A stretch of DNA of 64,000 bases from assembly GCA_002007465.1 (NCBI GenBank), contig LNAC01000767.1, forward strand, positions 649,657-713,656, read 5' to 3'. A program made the position numbers and the translations under genes. The notes under the pieces were generated by a model. The model searched no databases, was not told the origin of the DNA, and saw only the letters and a program-made list of their open reading frames with translations. Positions 1 to 11,129 of the stretch are shown one piece after another. Source of the stretch: Ailurus styani. Taxonomy: Eukaryota > Chordata > Mammalia > Carnivora > Ailuridae. The first letter of the stretch is position 1. Each line of letters starts with the position of its first letter.

Positions 1-874
1 CATTAAAGCACCAGAGGGAAGGATCTTTTCAAAACACAGGCCACACATTTTTCTTCTCTTGCATTAGAGATATTGGGGTCAAGATTTCCAATCACAAATG
101 TCTCCAAAGATCTTTGCTTTCTAATGGATTATATTTCTATTTATTTATTGGGTTAAAAACTAGTATTAACTGGCCTGGTAGTGCTTCTATATATTGATTT
201 TAAAAGGCCTTTAATGTTTCCTTAAATCTGGTTACATTATACATAATCACAGAACATTTCAGTTAAATAAAGATAGCGTGGGAAGAAACTATATTACAGA
301 TGGAAAACATTGACTTTCTGGAGATGCCACTGACGGTCATTTAAATGCTAAGAGACTATTCCAGTCTCAAAAGTAAAGATAGTGTCTCTCTTATAGGCAG
401 CACATTTCATTTAGATAGTTGTGGGGTTATCTTGTAGTCTAGTTTCAATAATTGTAATAGGTTCAGATCCACTTGTCAAAAGGGACAGAATTGGTTTAAG
501 TGTTTCCGTTTCTCTTTCCTGCCCTTTCTAGCCAATTAAAGAAAAATCTATTCTTCAAATGGCAATGTCTCACATACTGATCACAAGCATTTCCATGCTT
601 CCAAAGTAGGAAATATGCTCCACGCCTGGGCTTTGGGCAGCTTCACTGGATTCCTGCTCCTATGTCATAAATCCATTGTTTTAGTTTGGGTTCTGCTGAA
701 GTCAGAACCTGAGACCGTGACTCATTTATTTGGTAGATGATCTCAGGAAGAGTGATGGAATAGGGAGAGTGAGGCCAGAGAAAGATTAAAAGTCAGCAGA
801 AGAAGTTTTATTAAAGATACTTTTGTAGGCAATGGGGACATGATTGCACAGTGACTTTAAGAAGTGAATAATAT

Positions 875-1064
875 GGGGTGCTTGGGTGGTTCAATCAGTT
901 AAGCCTCTGCCTCTGGCTTAGGTCATGATCTCATGGTCCTGGGGGTGGAGCTCCCTGCTCAGTGGGGGTCTGTTTCTCCCTCTCCTTCTGCTCCTTTCCC
1001 TGCTTGTGCTTGGTCTCTCTCTCACTCACTCTCTCTCTCAAGTAAATAAAATCTTCAAAAAATG
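875..1064 (+). mobile_element. can-SINE (SINEC), diverged
   Basis: The tRNA-like head GGGGTGCTTGGGTGGTTCA is followed by a CT-rich middle and an AAGTAAATAAAATCTTC tail. A 12-bp target-site duplication (AAGAAGTGAATA) flanks it at 859-870 and 1065-1076. It is antisense to EYS. Confidence 0.92.
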
Positions 1065-1327
1065 AAGAAGTGAATAGTATATAACCAGGATTAACTACAT
1101 GAAACGAAGGTGGTTGGGTTATTTATAAACTGTCTTGTATCTCCTATTGTTTGAAGCATGCCTTGAAGGCACTGACTTCCTATACTCTGAGCTGTGCATG
1201 CCTGGAGGCTAAGCTGGCTCTGAGGTATAGGAAATGACTCTAGAGATGGAGCAAATATTCAGCAAGCACTCAACTTGGGAAACTGTCACGATGACATGAG
1301 CTAAGTGCGCTTAGAACTATTCACCTC

Positions 1328-1560
1328 AGCGGTGCCTGGATGGCTCAGTGGGTTGTGCATCCCACTCTTGACTTCAGCTTAGGTGATGATCTTGGGATCC
1401 TGTGACAGAGCCCGGCCTCAGGCAACCTGCTGAGGGTGGGGCGTGCTTGATGAATCTCTCTCTCCCTCTCCCTCTGTACCTCCCCCACTCCCCTTTGCTC
1501 ATGCACTCCCACACACACTCTCTCTCTCCCCCTCTCTTTAAAAAAAAGAAAAAAAAAAGG
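1328..1560 (+). mobile_element. can-SINE (SINEC), diverged
   Basis: It has the head GGTGCCTGGATGGCTCAGT, a long CT-rich stretch and a poly-A tail with interruptions. The flanks AACTATTCACCTC (1315-1327) and AACTACTCACTTC (1561-1573) are a diverged target-site duplication. An open frame across it is repeat-derived. Confidence 0.9.
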
Positions 1561-2789
1561 AACTACTCACTTCATATGCAGCTGAAATCAGAAGCTGGCC
1601 AAGAGGGCATGACTTGGGAATCAGAAATGTTTGCTAAATTTACCTCAGAAAGTATATCAAGGCCTATTTTCTAGAAATAACTCCTGGAGACCTGGTACAC
1701 TCTATGTGCATTTGGTCTTTACTGTTCAGTTGACCTCAATCCTATACGAAGATAGATGTGTAAATCTTACTTGGAGTCTGCTTTTCATACCTAACTCTTC
1801 CTTCAGTTTGTAACAAAATCTCTGTTTATGATGGGAGATTGTTAGTGTTATAATATTCTCACATTGGGACACAGCTTACAGTATATTCTTCTAAATGGCT
1901 TCACCAGAAAACCCTGTATTTTGGAAGTTACTGAGCCTTCATGAATAAATCTCATAAACTGATCTATTCTTATCTTTGGGTACTTATACCTGTTAGAACC
2001 TGGGAAGAAGGAAAACATTAAGGAACAACATGAGAGGTACCTAACACCTTGAGTTGTTTTATAATTATTATTTTGGGTACTCAATGGCCTTGAGCATCAT
2101 TCAGATTAATCATTTGCTTGCATAGTAAATATTTTTTAATGATAGTATATAAAATGTATTTTAATAAGATATGTATATAATTTCTCTAGGCTCAATTGCT
2201 CTGTAAAATATCAAATAGACAAATTTATGACATATAGTGTTGCCCTAGAAAACTAAATATAAGTGGATAATGACCTATAAATATCTGATAATTGATACGC
2301 TTTTATTAGGCAGTATATCATCTTAACCATTATTTTTAGCATCTTATTTTGTAGAATATAAAATATTAACTGCCTCAAGATTGTTACATATTATATAAAG
2401 AATCACCAATAATAAGGTCATTTGGCTTAATTTGCCATTGGTTTCCTTTTAGAAAGATTTATTGTGAGTTAATGAGTAATAGAAAAGGTCTAAATTTTAC
2501 ATTTCAGGTCACTTTTGGCTTTATTGCATATAACTATTTTACTTTATAATATTAAATCAAATTATATTGCCCTTGAATGTAGAATTGGTGTTATGGATTC
2601 ACATATATATGCTTTTAACTCAGAATGAGCTGGATATGCAGAGTTTTCTTTTTTAGCATGCAAGCAGTAAAAATTTCTCTGAATGGTTTGCCATGGTATC
2701 AATAAATAACATTATAAAAGTGAGAATTTTTTTCTCCTATTAAAAAAGTTTATTTTAATGGCATTATGGAAAGTAAATGAAAAGAGAAA

Positions 2790-3030
2790 ACACTTAAAAC
2801 TCTATAATCACTAAGCAGTTATGTGCATTTTAACACATAGAAAATTAAAATAAAAAACAATTATAATAGTATGTTATAATTATATATAATATATAAAATA
2901 TATAAATATATATTATAAATTATATCATTTATAATTATAATTTATATATTATAAATTATATAAATATTTATTATATATTATAAATATATAAAATATAATT
3001 AAATCGAATTACTTTAAGTGTATAATGTTC
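2790..3030. repeat. AT-rich low-complexity tract
   Basis: This is almost pure A and T, with repeated TATAATTATATAATATATAA-type motifs that are largely self-complementary. No gene signal is visible. Confidence 0.85.
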
Positions 3031-3059
3031 TAAGTGTATAATGTTATAATATAGTGTAA

Positions 3060-4260
3060 ATGCTTTTAATGTCCTAGGCACTTTTCTAGGCACTGAGATA
3101 CCTCAGTGAACAAAAGACAGAAAAATTCCTGCCATTGAAGAGTTCAATTCTAGAAGGAAGAGATAAAATAATAATTAAGTGGTATAATGATTAGACAGTG
3201 ATAATTGCTATGCAGGAACAAAGGAAGGAGGTATTTTTTAATTATTTTACATTATTTTATTATTTACATTATTTTTACATAATGTAGATAGGTCTCTAAG
3301 TGGAACTCATGTTTGAGACCTGATGAAATAAAGGAGAAAACTATGCTCATGTCCAAGGGACATGATTCATACCCAGATAGAACAGAGGTCAACTGGGGGA
3401 GTAAGAGAGAATGTAGTAGGAAATGAAATCAGAGAGGTAGCCAGGGACCAGGCGGATACAGGATCTAGTAGGGCAAAGTAAGGAGTTACATCCAAAGCAT
3501 CATGGGAAGCACTGGAGTATTTTGAGGTTAAGAGTGACCTTTTTTATGTTTTTAAATGATCACTCTGGGTGCTGGTGAGGGATATATTTTAATATATTTT
3601 AATGCAACAAGAATGAAAGATGAAAAGTAGGTAAGATACAGTCAAGACAAGAGATGATAGTGGTTTGGGTGAAAGTGATTAAAATGCAGATTGTAAGAAA
3701 TGGTTGAACTGAAATATATTTTGAAGGTGCAGCCAATGGGACCTGTTGATGGACTTTAGGGTGAAGTATAAACAGTTAAAAATAACTCCATGATTGTGGC
3801 CCAAGAAACTGGTGAACAATGATGCCATTCACTGAAGTAGGAAACACTGGTGGTAGAGCAGGGTTGAGATAAATCCTTAGAACTGGGGAATCAGATGTGG
3901 ACGGACATCTGATGTGGAAACGTTTGAGTATATGAGGGTTCAGGGAGAAGCTAGAACTCATGAAACAAATTAGGTAATTTTCCATATATGTATGGTATTT
4001 AAACAACAACATGGATGAAATCACTTCATCAATGGATATATCTAGAGAAAGAAGAGCAAAAATGAAGTTCTGAACAGTTAAAGAATCCACCAAAGGAAAC
4101 AAGGTATAAGTGACTGGAAATATGGAGTCCAAGATTAGAAAGTGTTTAAGTAGAAGGGATGAGTAAAATGCGACTGATAATATACCTAGCATGAAGAAAA
4201 ATTGCAGTAGACTTTGGCAGTGTGGGGCTAATTGGTGACCTCCAACAAGAAGAGTTTAAT
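3060..4260 (-). mobile_element. LINE L2 remnant (reverse-transcriptase part)
   Basis: The minus-strand reading contains a stretch resembling the L2 reverse transcriptase after its core (PALPPVFPTSVNG...LGPQSWSYF, on either side of a variable part). The plus strand at 3420-3560 reads as the complement of a typical L2 3' coding region (GAGAGGTAGCCAGGGACCAG). The frame is broken and the copy is ancient. The assignment rests on recall of the family. Confidence 0.72.
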
Positions 4261-5097
4261 TTTAGTCTTGGGATTAAAAGCACAATTTAGAAATGGGTTA
4301 GGAAAAGAATGAGAAGTAAGTAAATGGACACTCAATATAGACAATGGATTTTGATAATACTGTTTTAAAGAGAGAGAAAATAGAACTAGTTTAACAGAAG
4401 TATAAAGGAGAAAAATTAAAAATGAGATGAGAAAGAGGTAAATATTAATATTTACATGCTGGTACTAGTGACACAGTATGAAGGGAAGAATTTATATTAC
4501 AGATAAGTGGTATTAATGAATAAGAATTCTTAAAAGACTGTGTGTTTCCTACTCACTTCTTCAGGTGAGCTACGCCAACTTCTTATCCATTGCTTTGCTT
4601 CTTTCCTCCTATGACTTCTGTCCTTTTTTTGTACTACTTTGCCCTGTGCTAGAGACTATATGAGTCTGTTTATTTCCCCAAAGTTCCGTTAACACACAAT
4701 CATGTTATAGTATACTTTCATTAGAGGTTTGAAGTAAGAATTTAAAGCAATTAGAAAAAAACAGTTGAATTTTATATATTACTCTCCTAAGAATGTGTTG
4801 GGTGTTTCTAACAAACAGAACTAACTGGCCCTAAGGTTCTGTTTATCAAAATCTTGTCAAACATCTTTCCCTGCTGCTGATCCTTATCTCCAGCTCCGTT
4901 TCTTTCCAGGAAAGCCAGTAAAAGAGAAAAGGCCCATTAGTAATGACATTTCAGATTTCTCCAATAAAGTAGATGGCATTTGTGCTCACTCACATACAGT
5001 AGAAAAATCACCAGTTAAGGACTTTTCATTCACTCAGAGTTTTTGATTAGCATTTTACAGGTTCTCTCTTAGATATTAACTGATATTCCTGGAGTAT

Positions 5098-5122
5098 TTG
5101 ATACTAAAACACACACACACAC
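5098..5122. repeat. (CA)n microsatellite, short
   Basis: A short ACACACACACAC run follows TACTAAA. No other role is visible. Confidence 0.7.
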
Positions 5123-5652
5123 CTCTAAATAAAGAGATACATGAAAAAAATGAAAACTTACAGGGAGGAAAAAATGAAATTTGGAAATTAAGATAATACA
5201 AAGGTAAAATAATTGAAAATCCTGTTACTACTGTTATAGAGAAAAAAGAAAAAAGAAAACTTCCTATCAATAAAAATTACAGGATGCCCTAAAATATTAG
5301 ACAAGTATGAGCTTTTGGAAATTAAAAATGAAAGCAAGTGCTCTTTAACAATATAATAAAGATATTAAAAAATGTAAGTCACCAAAATGAGCAAAAATAA
5401 AATGAAAATAAAAAAGAAAAACTGATATGGTTATAATAATATAACAGTGACATTTTGACTAAAAAGTTTTTGATATAACCATTTGGGGAGGAACTAGTGG
5501 GAAAAAATACATATAAGTTGGTGAATGGAAAAGGTGGTAACACAGCTAAATCTTTATTTTCTACAGGAAAAAAATATTTAGATAATGTGAAAAATTGAAA
5601 AAAAATCAAGAAATAGCAGTATAAGCATGCTATTTAGAAATATGAAAGCAAG

Positions 5653-5849
5653 TAGTTCCTGGGTGGGTTAGCTGGTTAAGCATCTAACTCTTGTTTTTGG
5701 CTCAGGTCATGATCTTGGATCATGAGATCAAGCCCTAAGTTGGGTTCCACTCTCACCACAGAGTGTGCTTGAGATTTCTTTCTCTCCCTCTCTCTTCGCT
5801 GCTCCACACTGCTCATGCTCTCTCTCCAAAATAAATAAATAAATCTTAA
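5653..5849 (+). mobile_element. can-SINE (SINEC), old copy
   Basis: The degraded head TTCCTGGGTGGGTTAGCTGG is followed by GGCTCAGGTCATGATCTTGG, the CT-rich part and an AAATAAATAAATAAATCTTAAA tail. The tail runs straight into a TA microsatellite. No clear target duplication is left. Confidence 0.88.
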
Positions 5850-5911
<62 letters not shown>

Positions 5912-5934
5912 ACACACATACATATATACATATA
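5848..5934. repeat. (TA)n microsatellite grown from a SINE tail
   Basis: This run of alternating T and A is broken by single G and C bases. It begins at the A-rich tail of the SINE on its left, a common origin for microsatellites. Open frames reading poly-YI here are artefacts. Confidence 0.93.
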
Positions 5935-7169
5935 TGGGAAAGTAAAAACCAGAGAAATATTTAAAAATATTGAAAGAAGTTGCTTCTGGGTGCATGTCTG
6001 TTATATTTTCTATATTTGCACTAAAATATTATCCCCCCACTCCTCACCCTGCTTTAAATGAAATCATGGCTAAGTACAGGGCCTACATTACACATAGATG
6101 TGGAAGTGAAAGCATTTTGAGGAATATGCAAATCCTCAAAATCTTGAACTTATATTAGTCTTTGTACACAATGTCTATTTTTTTCCTAGCTAGCAGACTA
6201 CTAGACTGCCAACTACAACTAAAATTCTTAGATGTTTCTCTGCTTAATTTGTGATGTGATGATATTTTTAAATATATTTTTATATATGCACTATAAAGAT
6301 TCTAATATCCTCTGGAAATATCGAAGCTTCTTCAGTGGTTTAACCTCTTCCTTTAATAGTCCAGTTACATAAAAATATAAAAATCTGTTATTAGGGAAAT
6401 ATTCTCGTCTTCATGGGTTATTAAGTGTAATTTTGGTTCTTCATCTGTCTCTCTCACTCTACCACTTTATCTATACACATATGTATGTGTGAACCAAGTG
6501 GCATGTCAATCTTAAACCAAATCAGTTGTCCATGGCCTTCCCTGACTGCTCTGTTTGTTTCCCTCCACAACTGTTAACCTTATTCCAGCCCCCTATAATT
6601 ATCTCCATACACAATTTTTCTCCATGACAATTAATATCATTTGCTGTGTATCATGTTATAACATCTCCCAGATATATTTATATTAGGGAGATAGTAAATA
6701 TGAATGAGTTATTTTTATGGTCATAGCTTTTTAGTAGAAGTATGAGAATTCAATCCTGAAACCCTTACAGGGATTTGCCAGTCTCTGATACACCTGGCCT
6801 GAAATGACAGCTAAATCATTTCAGAATTGACTATATCTACCCAGACACCTTGGCTATCCCAATTACTGCCCAGTAAATTCTCCTGAAGGCTCATACTAGG
6901 CCATATAACCAGGTGTGAAAACCCACTTTTACAATGGCAAGTGAGGTGGGTATTTGTAACTTTCCAATAAATCCTGAAATTAAGAAGAAACCTCATTCTT
7001 TTTAATATGAGAAGCCTACAATAATTAACCAAAAACCAAGCATAATTCGCTGAGCTCAAAATACACATTTTCCTTGGAAAATAGGCCAAACCAAGCCCAT
7101 GGAATCATAAGTGGGCTTCCTATTAATTACATAATATATGCATTGTGAATGTATGTTTATTAGAGCATC

Positions 7170-7225
7170 ATTCCAGAACAAAGCATTATTCCAGAACAGA
7201 ATATCATTCCAGAACATTCTTGAAT
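7170..7225. repeat. 18-bp-period array of ATTCCAGAAC units
   Basis: ATTCCAGAAC starts at 7170, 7188 and 7206, an exact 18-bp period. The last unit continues ATTCTTGAAT. Each unit is a head-to-head pair of nTTCn and nGAAn pentamers, the heat-shock-factor binding pattern. The last forms four contiguous alternating pentamers. Function is not shown. Confidence 0.75.
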
Positions 7226-7479
7226 TCTCAAAGTAAAAGTAAATAAAAAATGTTTCAGAATCCAATGAATCAATGAGAGGGAGTTAAAGATTTTTTTCAT
7301 CAAAGATGGAAAGGGAACATAGTTTGATTAATTGATAATTAGTGATACATATTAATATTTACATATTATTAACGTTCACCTATTCATGAATATATATTGA
7401 GCATGTATGATATGGTACATACAGGCATGTCTCACCATCTCAGCTATGCAATTCTGATCTAATTTATCACTTAAAACCA

Positions 7480-8010
7480 CAGCTGATCCATGAACAACAC
7501 GGTTTTGAAATGCATGGGTCCATTTATGCATGGATTTTAAAAAATACAGTATTATGGGGGCGCCTGGGTGGCTCAGTGGGTTAAAGCCTCTGCCTTCGGC
7601 TCAGGTCATGATCTCAGGGTCCTGGGATCGAGCCCCACATCGGGCTCCCTGCTCGCTGGGAAGCCTGCTTCCTCCTCTCTCTCTGCCTGCCTCTCTGCCT
7701 ACTTGTAATCTCTCTCTGTCAAATAAATAAATAAAATCTTTTAAAAATTACAGTATTATAAATGTATTTTCTCTTCTTTATGATTTCCTTAATAACATTT
7801 TCTTTTCTCTAGCTTACTTTATCATAAAAATACAGTATATAATAATAAAATATACAAAATGTGTGTTAATAACTGTTTCTGTTACTCGTAAGTCTTCTGG
7901 TCAATAGTGGGCTGTTAGTAACATTTTGGGAGAGTCAAAAATTATATGTGGATTTTCTACTGCAAGGGGGTCGGTGTCCCTAACCCTCATGTTGTTCAGT
8001 GGTCAACTGT
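7480..8010 (+). mobile_element. MER2-type DNA transposon (Tigger-related), split by a SINE
   Basis: The left end CAGCTGATCCATGAACAACA and the right end GTTGTTCAGTGGTCAACTG are near-complementary terminal inverted repeats of the MER2 group, a non-autonomous TcMar-Tigger family. The internal sequence (AACATTTTCTTTTCTCTAGC and TTACTTTATCATAAAAATAC) matches the family as I know it. A TA follows the right end, as expected for TA target sites. A SINE at 7556-7748 interrupts it. Confidence 0.87.
7556..7748 (+). mobile_element. can-SINE (SINEC) inside MER2
   Basis: This full copy has the head GGGGGCGCCTGGGTGGCTCA and tail AAATAAATAAATAAAATCTT. The 11-bp duplication TACAGTATTAT (7545-7555, 7749-7759) comes from MER2 sequence, which shows that the SINE is the younger insertion. 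Confidence 0.96.
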
Positions 8011-8239
8011 AATTCCAAAGCCTCCTGATGTATCTCTCTGCTGCTACTGAAACTCTGCAGTCTATTCTTCACAGAGGAGTCAGAGTCATTTAGTAAGCAT
8101 GTGAGAAAAAGCCTTTGTATTTTAAGTCTCTCTCCCTCCTCAAGTTACTGCCCCATTTCTCGCTTCCTTCTTAAACGAATAAAAATCTTCCTTCAATAAA
8201 TTGTGCATATTCATTCTCAGCAATATAATTTTCTTACAT

Positions 8240-8740
8240 TCTCTCTTAAATCCACTTCAAACAGACTTCTGCACCCTCCACTCCAGCCAAACTGCTTCCT
8301 TGACAATGTCACTAATGACATTTGCATTGCTTCTCCAATGGTCAAAACTTAGTCTTTATTTTATTTGCCCTAGTAACATTTGACACTGTTGGTCATTTGC
8401 TCTACTTGAAAGAATTTACTAGGCTTTCTGCATTCCATCTGTCCTTGTTTTTCTTCCTGTATCACTGTCTGCTCTTTTCAATTTCCTTTATATGTTCTTC
8501 TTTCCCTTACGGACCCCCTAAATGTTGCAGTGCACTTGGGCTCAGTCCTTGGTCCTTTCCTCTGTTCTATCTACATTCACTTCTGTGTGATCCTGTCCAG
8601 TATTATAGTTGTACATCTGATGACTCCCAAAATTTACATTTCTGTCCCAGACTATGTCACACAGCCAACTGCATACTCAACTTTTCTACAGGGGTGTCTA
8701 ATGGGCAAATCGACCTTAAATTTTGAAATAACTCTAAGCA
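8240..8740 (+). mobile_element. LINE L2 remnant with reverse-transcriptase motif
   Basis: One frame reads LGSVLGPFLCSIYIH followed by a region ending NFE. This is the LGSVLGPLLF-type motif of L2/CR1 reverse transcriptases. The frame is decayed. The 134-residue open frame overlapping it is not a host gene. Confidence 0.8.
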
Positions 8741-9640
8741 TATTAGCTTTCAATAAAAATAGAGAAGTTGTGAAAATAAATATAAAAAGAACATGTTAAT
8801 CTTCAAACTTTACAATGACTTAAAATAACAGAACAATGTGTACGTCAAATAATTTTACAAAATGTGTTTTTCATTCATATTAAGGTCAGTGTGTCATTTT
8901 TCATTTTAACACTGTTAGCAAGCAATGAGCAGAAAACAACAGCATGGTGAATGGCATTGTGAGGTTGTATCTATGGTCCAAGAATTTGGAATAAGATGGG
9001 CAACATGACATTTAGAAAGGATACTATTTTATTGCCAAAATTTATTGCCTCTTACTTACGTAATAAAATCTGTAGATAAGGGTTTAATTTTTTTTTTAAT
9101 TTAGCTGAGACTTTTGTGCATGTAACCATTGTTACCAAGGTAACCTTCTCTGATGCCATCAGGATCCTCAAAAAAGACACCTGCATATTTTTTGTTCAAG
9201 TCACTTAACTTTTCCTTGCCTTCTGATCATTTATCTGATGGAAATACTTCTAATTTTTTTTATCAGTTTTGCTTTCTAATCTTATTTCCATTCTTGTAGT
9301 ATTTTTTATTCCTACAAGCATAGAATGTAATATTAGACACACTTAACTAGTTTCCCTCAGGAAAGGAAAACCAAGAGATCACAGCAGTGTAAAATTCAGA
9401 CATAATAAATTGAAATTTCAGATTAAAAAAATTTGAGATTTCAATACATTTTTGCTGGACTCACACAATTAATATTGGTAGACAAGAATAATAAAGCTTT
9501 TTGTATTTCATAAATGCAGTTTCTCAGCATAAGTTTAGAGGGCTAATACATTTTCCTTTCCATAGCTGCTTGATGATTTTCCTTTATGTTTAGGTAGCAT
9601 TTGTGTTGTGGAATAATTGATATTAAGAAAGCTAACTCCA

Positions 9641-9840
9641 GGGCGCCTGGGTGGCTCAGTGGGTTAAAGCCGCTGCCTTCGGCTCAGGTCATGATCCCAG
9701 AGTCCTGGGATCGAGGCCCACGTCGGGCTCTCTGCTCAGCAGGGAGCCTGCTTCCTCCTCTCTCCTCTCTCTCTGCCTGCTTGTAATCTCTCTCTCTCTG
9801 TGTCAAATGAATAAATAAAAAATCTTTAAAAAAAAAAAAA
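9641..9840 (+). mobile_element. can-SINE (SINEC), right end at an N
   Basis: Near-consensus copy from GGGCGCCTGGGTGGCTCAGT to a poly-A run that stops at the undetermined base 9841. No matching target duplication can be found to the right, so sequence may be missing at the N. Confidence 0.95.
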
Positions 9841-9841
9841 N
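9841..9841. other. Undetermined base (N), probable assembly junction
   Basis: This is the only N in the window. It lies between the poly-A tail of a plus-strand SINE and the inside of a minus-strand SINE fragment. A collapsed or joined gap is more likely than a simple ambiguous call. Confidence 0.85.
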
Positions 9842-9935
9842 AGCAGGGAGCCAGACAGACACTGGGCTAGATCCCCGGACCCTGAGATCCTGACCTGAGC
9901 AGAGGCTTTAAGCCACTGAGCCACCCAGGCGCCCC
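9842..9935 (-). mobile_element. can-SINE fragment (tRNA-like head half)
   Basis: It reads as the complement of the SINE head, ending GAGCCACCCAGGCGCCCC. The tail half is absent at the N. It is diverged from the neighbouring copies. Confidence 0.9.
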
Positions 9936-9950
9936 TCTGATAGAACTTTA

Positions 9951-10174
9951 TTTTTTTATTTTTTTATTTTTATTTTTATTTTTTTTTTATTTATTTGACA
10001 GAGAGAGAGAGAGAGAGAGAGAGATCACAAGTAGGCAGAGGCAGGCAGAGAGAGAGGGGGAAGCAGGCTCCTTGCCGAGCAGGGAGCCCGATATGGGCCT
10101 CGATCCCAGGACCCTGAGATCATGACCTGAGCCGAAGGCAGAGGCTTTAACCCACTGAGCCACCCAGGCACCCA
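9951..10174 (-). mobile_element. can-SINE (SINEC), young
   Basis: Minus-strand copy with a T-rich tail at the left, (GA)n and the head complement GAGCCACCCAGGCACCC. A perfect 15-bp target duplication TCTGATAGAACTTTA flanks it (9936-9950, 10175-10189), which suggests recent insertion. It has the same orientation as EYS. Confidence 0.96.
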
Positions 10175-10616
10175 TCTGATAGAACTTTAAATTCACAATG
10201 GCTCCCTGATTTCTGACATATACGTATATTTAAAAGAGCTAATCTTATTATATTTTTAATGACATTTGTATAATTGATATGACAGTATTATTTCTCTTAG
10301 ATTATTCATACATTGATACTTCTCTATATTACAACAATATAAACATAATTCAGACACACTTCAATTCAAAAAGTATAAAAGTGTAATGTACCTTGAAAAA
10401 TAATGCATATATTTCTTAGCTGTTAGCAAATGGTAAATTAAAAAGTATCTTTCGTTTTTATTAATTTCTTTTACAAGAAACAAAGAGTCTCTTGCACTTC
10501 CTGTCCTACTCAATTGAATATGCCAGGTTATTTCAGGTTCTGGAGAGTAAATATAAGATTGCCATTTATTCACAGATAGCAATATGTTGATACAGGCAGG
10601 GCAGATAGAGGTTTAC

Positions 10617-10762
10617 CTGTATAACCAGGAGCACAGAGACAGCTATATCCACCGGTTGTGTTGACACAATCTTCTCCATCTAGACAAGGTGAGATTTCAC
10701 ATTCACTCATATCCAAGTCACACAAAGGTCCATGGTACCTTGGCTCACATTTACACACAAAC
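10617..10762 (-). CDS. EYS: EYS exon 19 equivalent (EGF-like repeats)
   Basis: The acceptor TGACTTTTCTCTAG precedes G, which completes the arginine codon split after exon 18. The exon then reads FVCKCEPRYHGPLCD, the last three cysteines of that EGF repeat, followed by a new repeat (MSECEISPC, EDCVNTTGGYSC, LCAPGYTG). The donor is ATACAG followed by GTAAAC, leaving phase 1. The sixth cysteine of the last repeat must be in exon 20, outside this window. An NTT sequon is present. The 146-bp length and phases match human exon 19 (c.2847-2992) from memory. A young can-SINE sits 52 bp upstream of the acceptor in gene sense. No stop or frameshift is present. Confidence 0.94.
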
Positions 10763-10814
10763 CTAGAGAAAAGTCAGAAAATGAGAACATGTTAACAAAA
10801 AGCATTTCATTATA

Positions 10815-11020
10815 GGGCGCCTGGGTGGCTCAGTGGGTTAAAGCCTCTGCTTTCGGCTCAGGTCATGATCTCAGCGTCCTGGGATCGAGGCCCGCATCGG
10901 GCTCTCTGCTCGGCGGAGAGCCTGCTTCCTCCTCTCCCTGTCTCTCTGCCTGCCTCTCCGCCTACTTGTAATCTCTCTCTCTGTGTCAAACAAATAAATA
11001 AAATCTTTAAAAAAAAAAAA
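10815..11020 (+). mobile_element. can-SINE (SINEC), young, beside EYS exon 19
   Basis: Near-consensus full copy with a 13-base poly-A tail. A perfect target duplication AGCATTTCATTATA flanks it (10801-10814, 11021-11034). It is antisense to EYS and ends 52 bp before the exon 19 acceptor in gene sense. Confidence 0.97.
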
Positions 11021-11129
11021 AGCATTTCATTATATACAAAATTCATATGTACACATTAAATTTTAGCCATTCAACTTAATTTAAATAAATGACAATATTT
11101 TCTTTTCCTTTTTTTTCCCTTGGAGAAAA

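Larger units (their letters stand above)
1..10616 (-). other. EYS: EYS intron 19 (partial), no exon seen
   Basis: The donor of exon 19 is at 10616-10615 in gene sense. This stretch holds SINEs, two L2 fragments, a MER2 element, an AT-rich tract, a TA microsatellite and one N. The remaining DNA (about 1-860, 1580-2870, 4270-5640, 5940-7160, 8740-9640, 10190-10610) is AT-rich and I recognise nothing in it. All short open frames here are chance or repeat-derived. Confidence 0.75.

Noticed and set aside
8322..8799. 134- and 89-residue open frames
   Set aside because: They lie on an L2 remnant. The RT-like motif explains the coding look, and the frame is not intact.
1..10616. EYS exon 20 on the minus strand
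   Set aside because: No EGF-like cysteine pattern beginning in phase 1 with a good acceptor was found.
10815..11020. tRNA gene-like A/B box in SINE heads
   Set aside because: The heads are tRNA-derived SINE promoters. No complete cloverleaf or tRNA end is present in this or the other copies.
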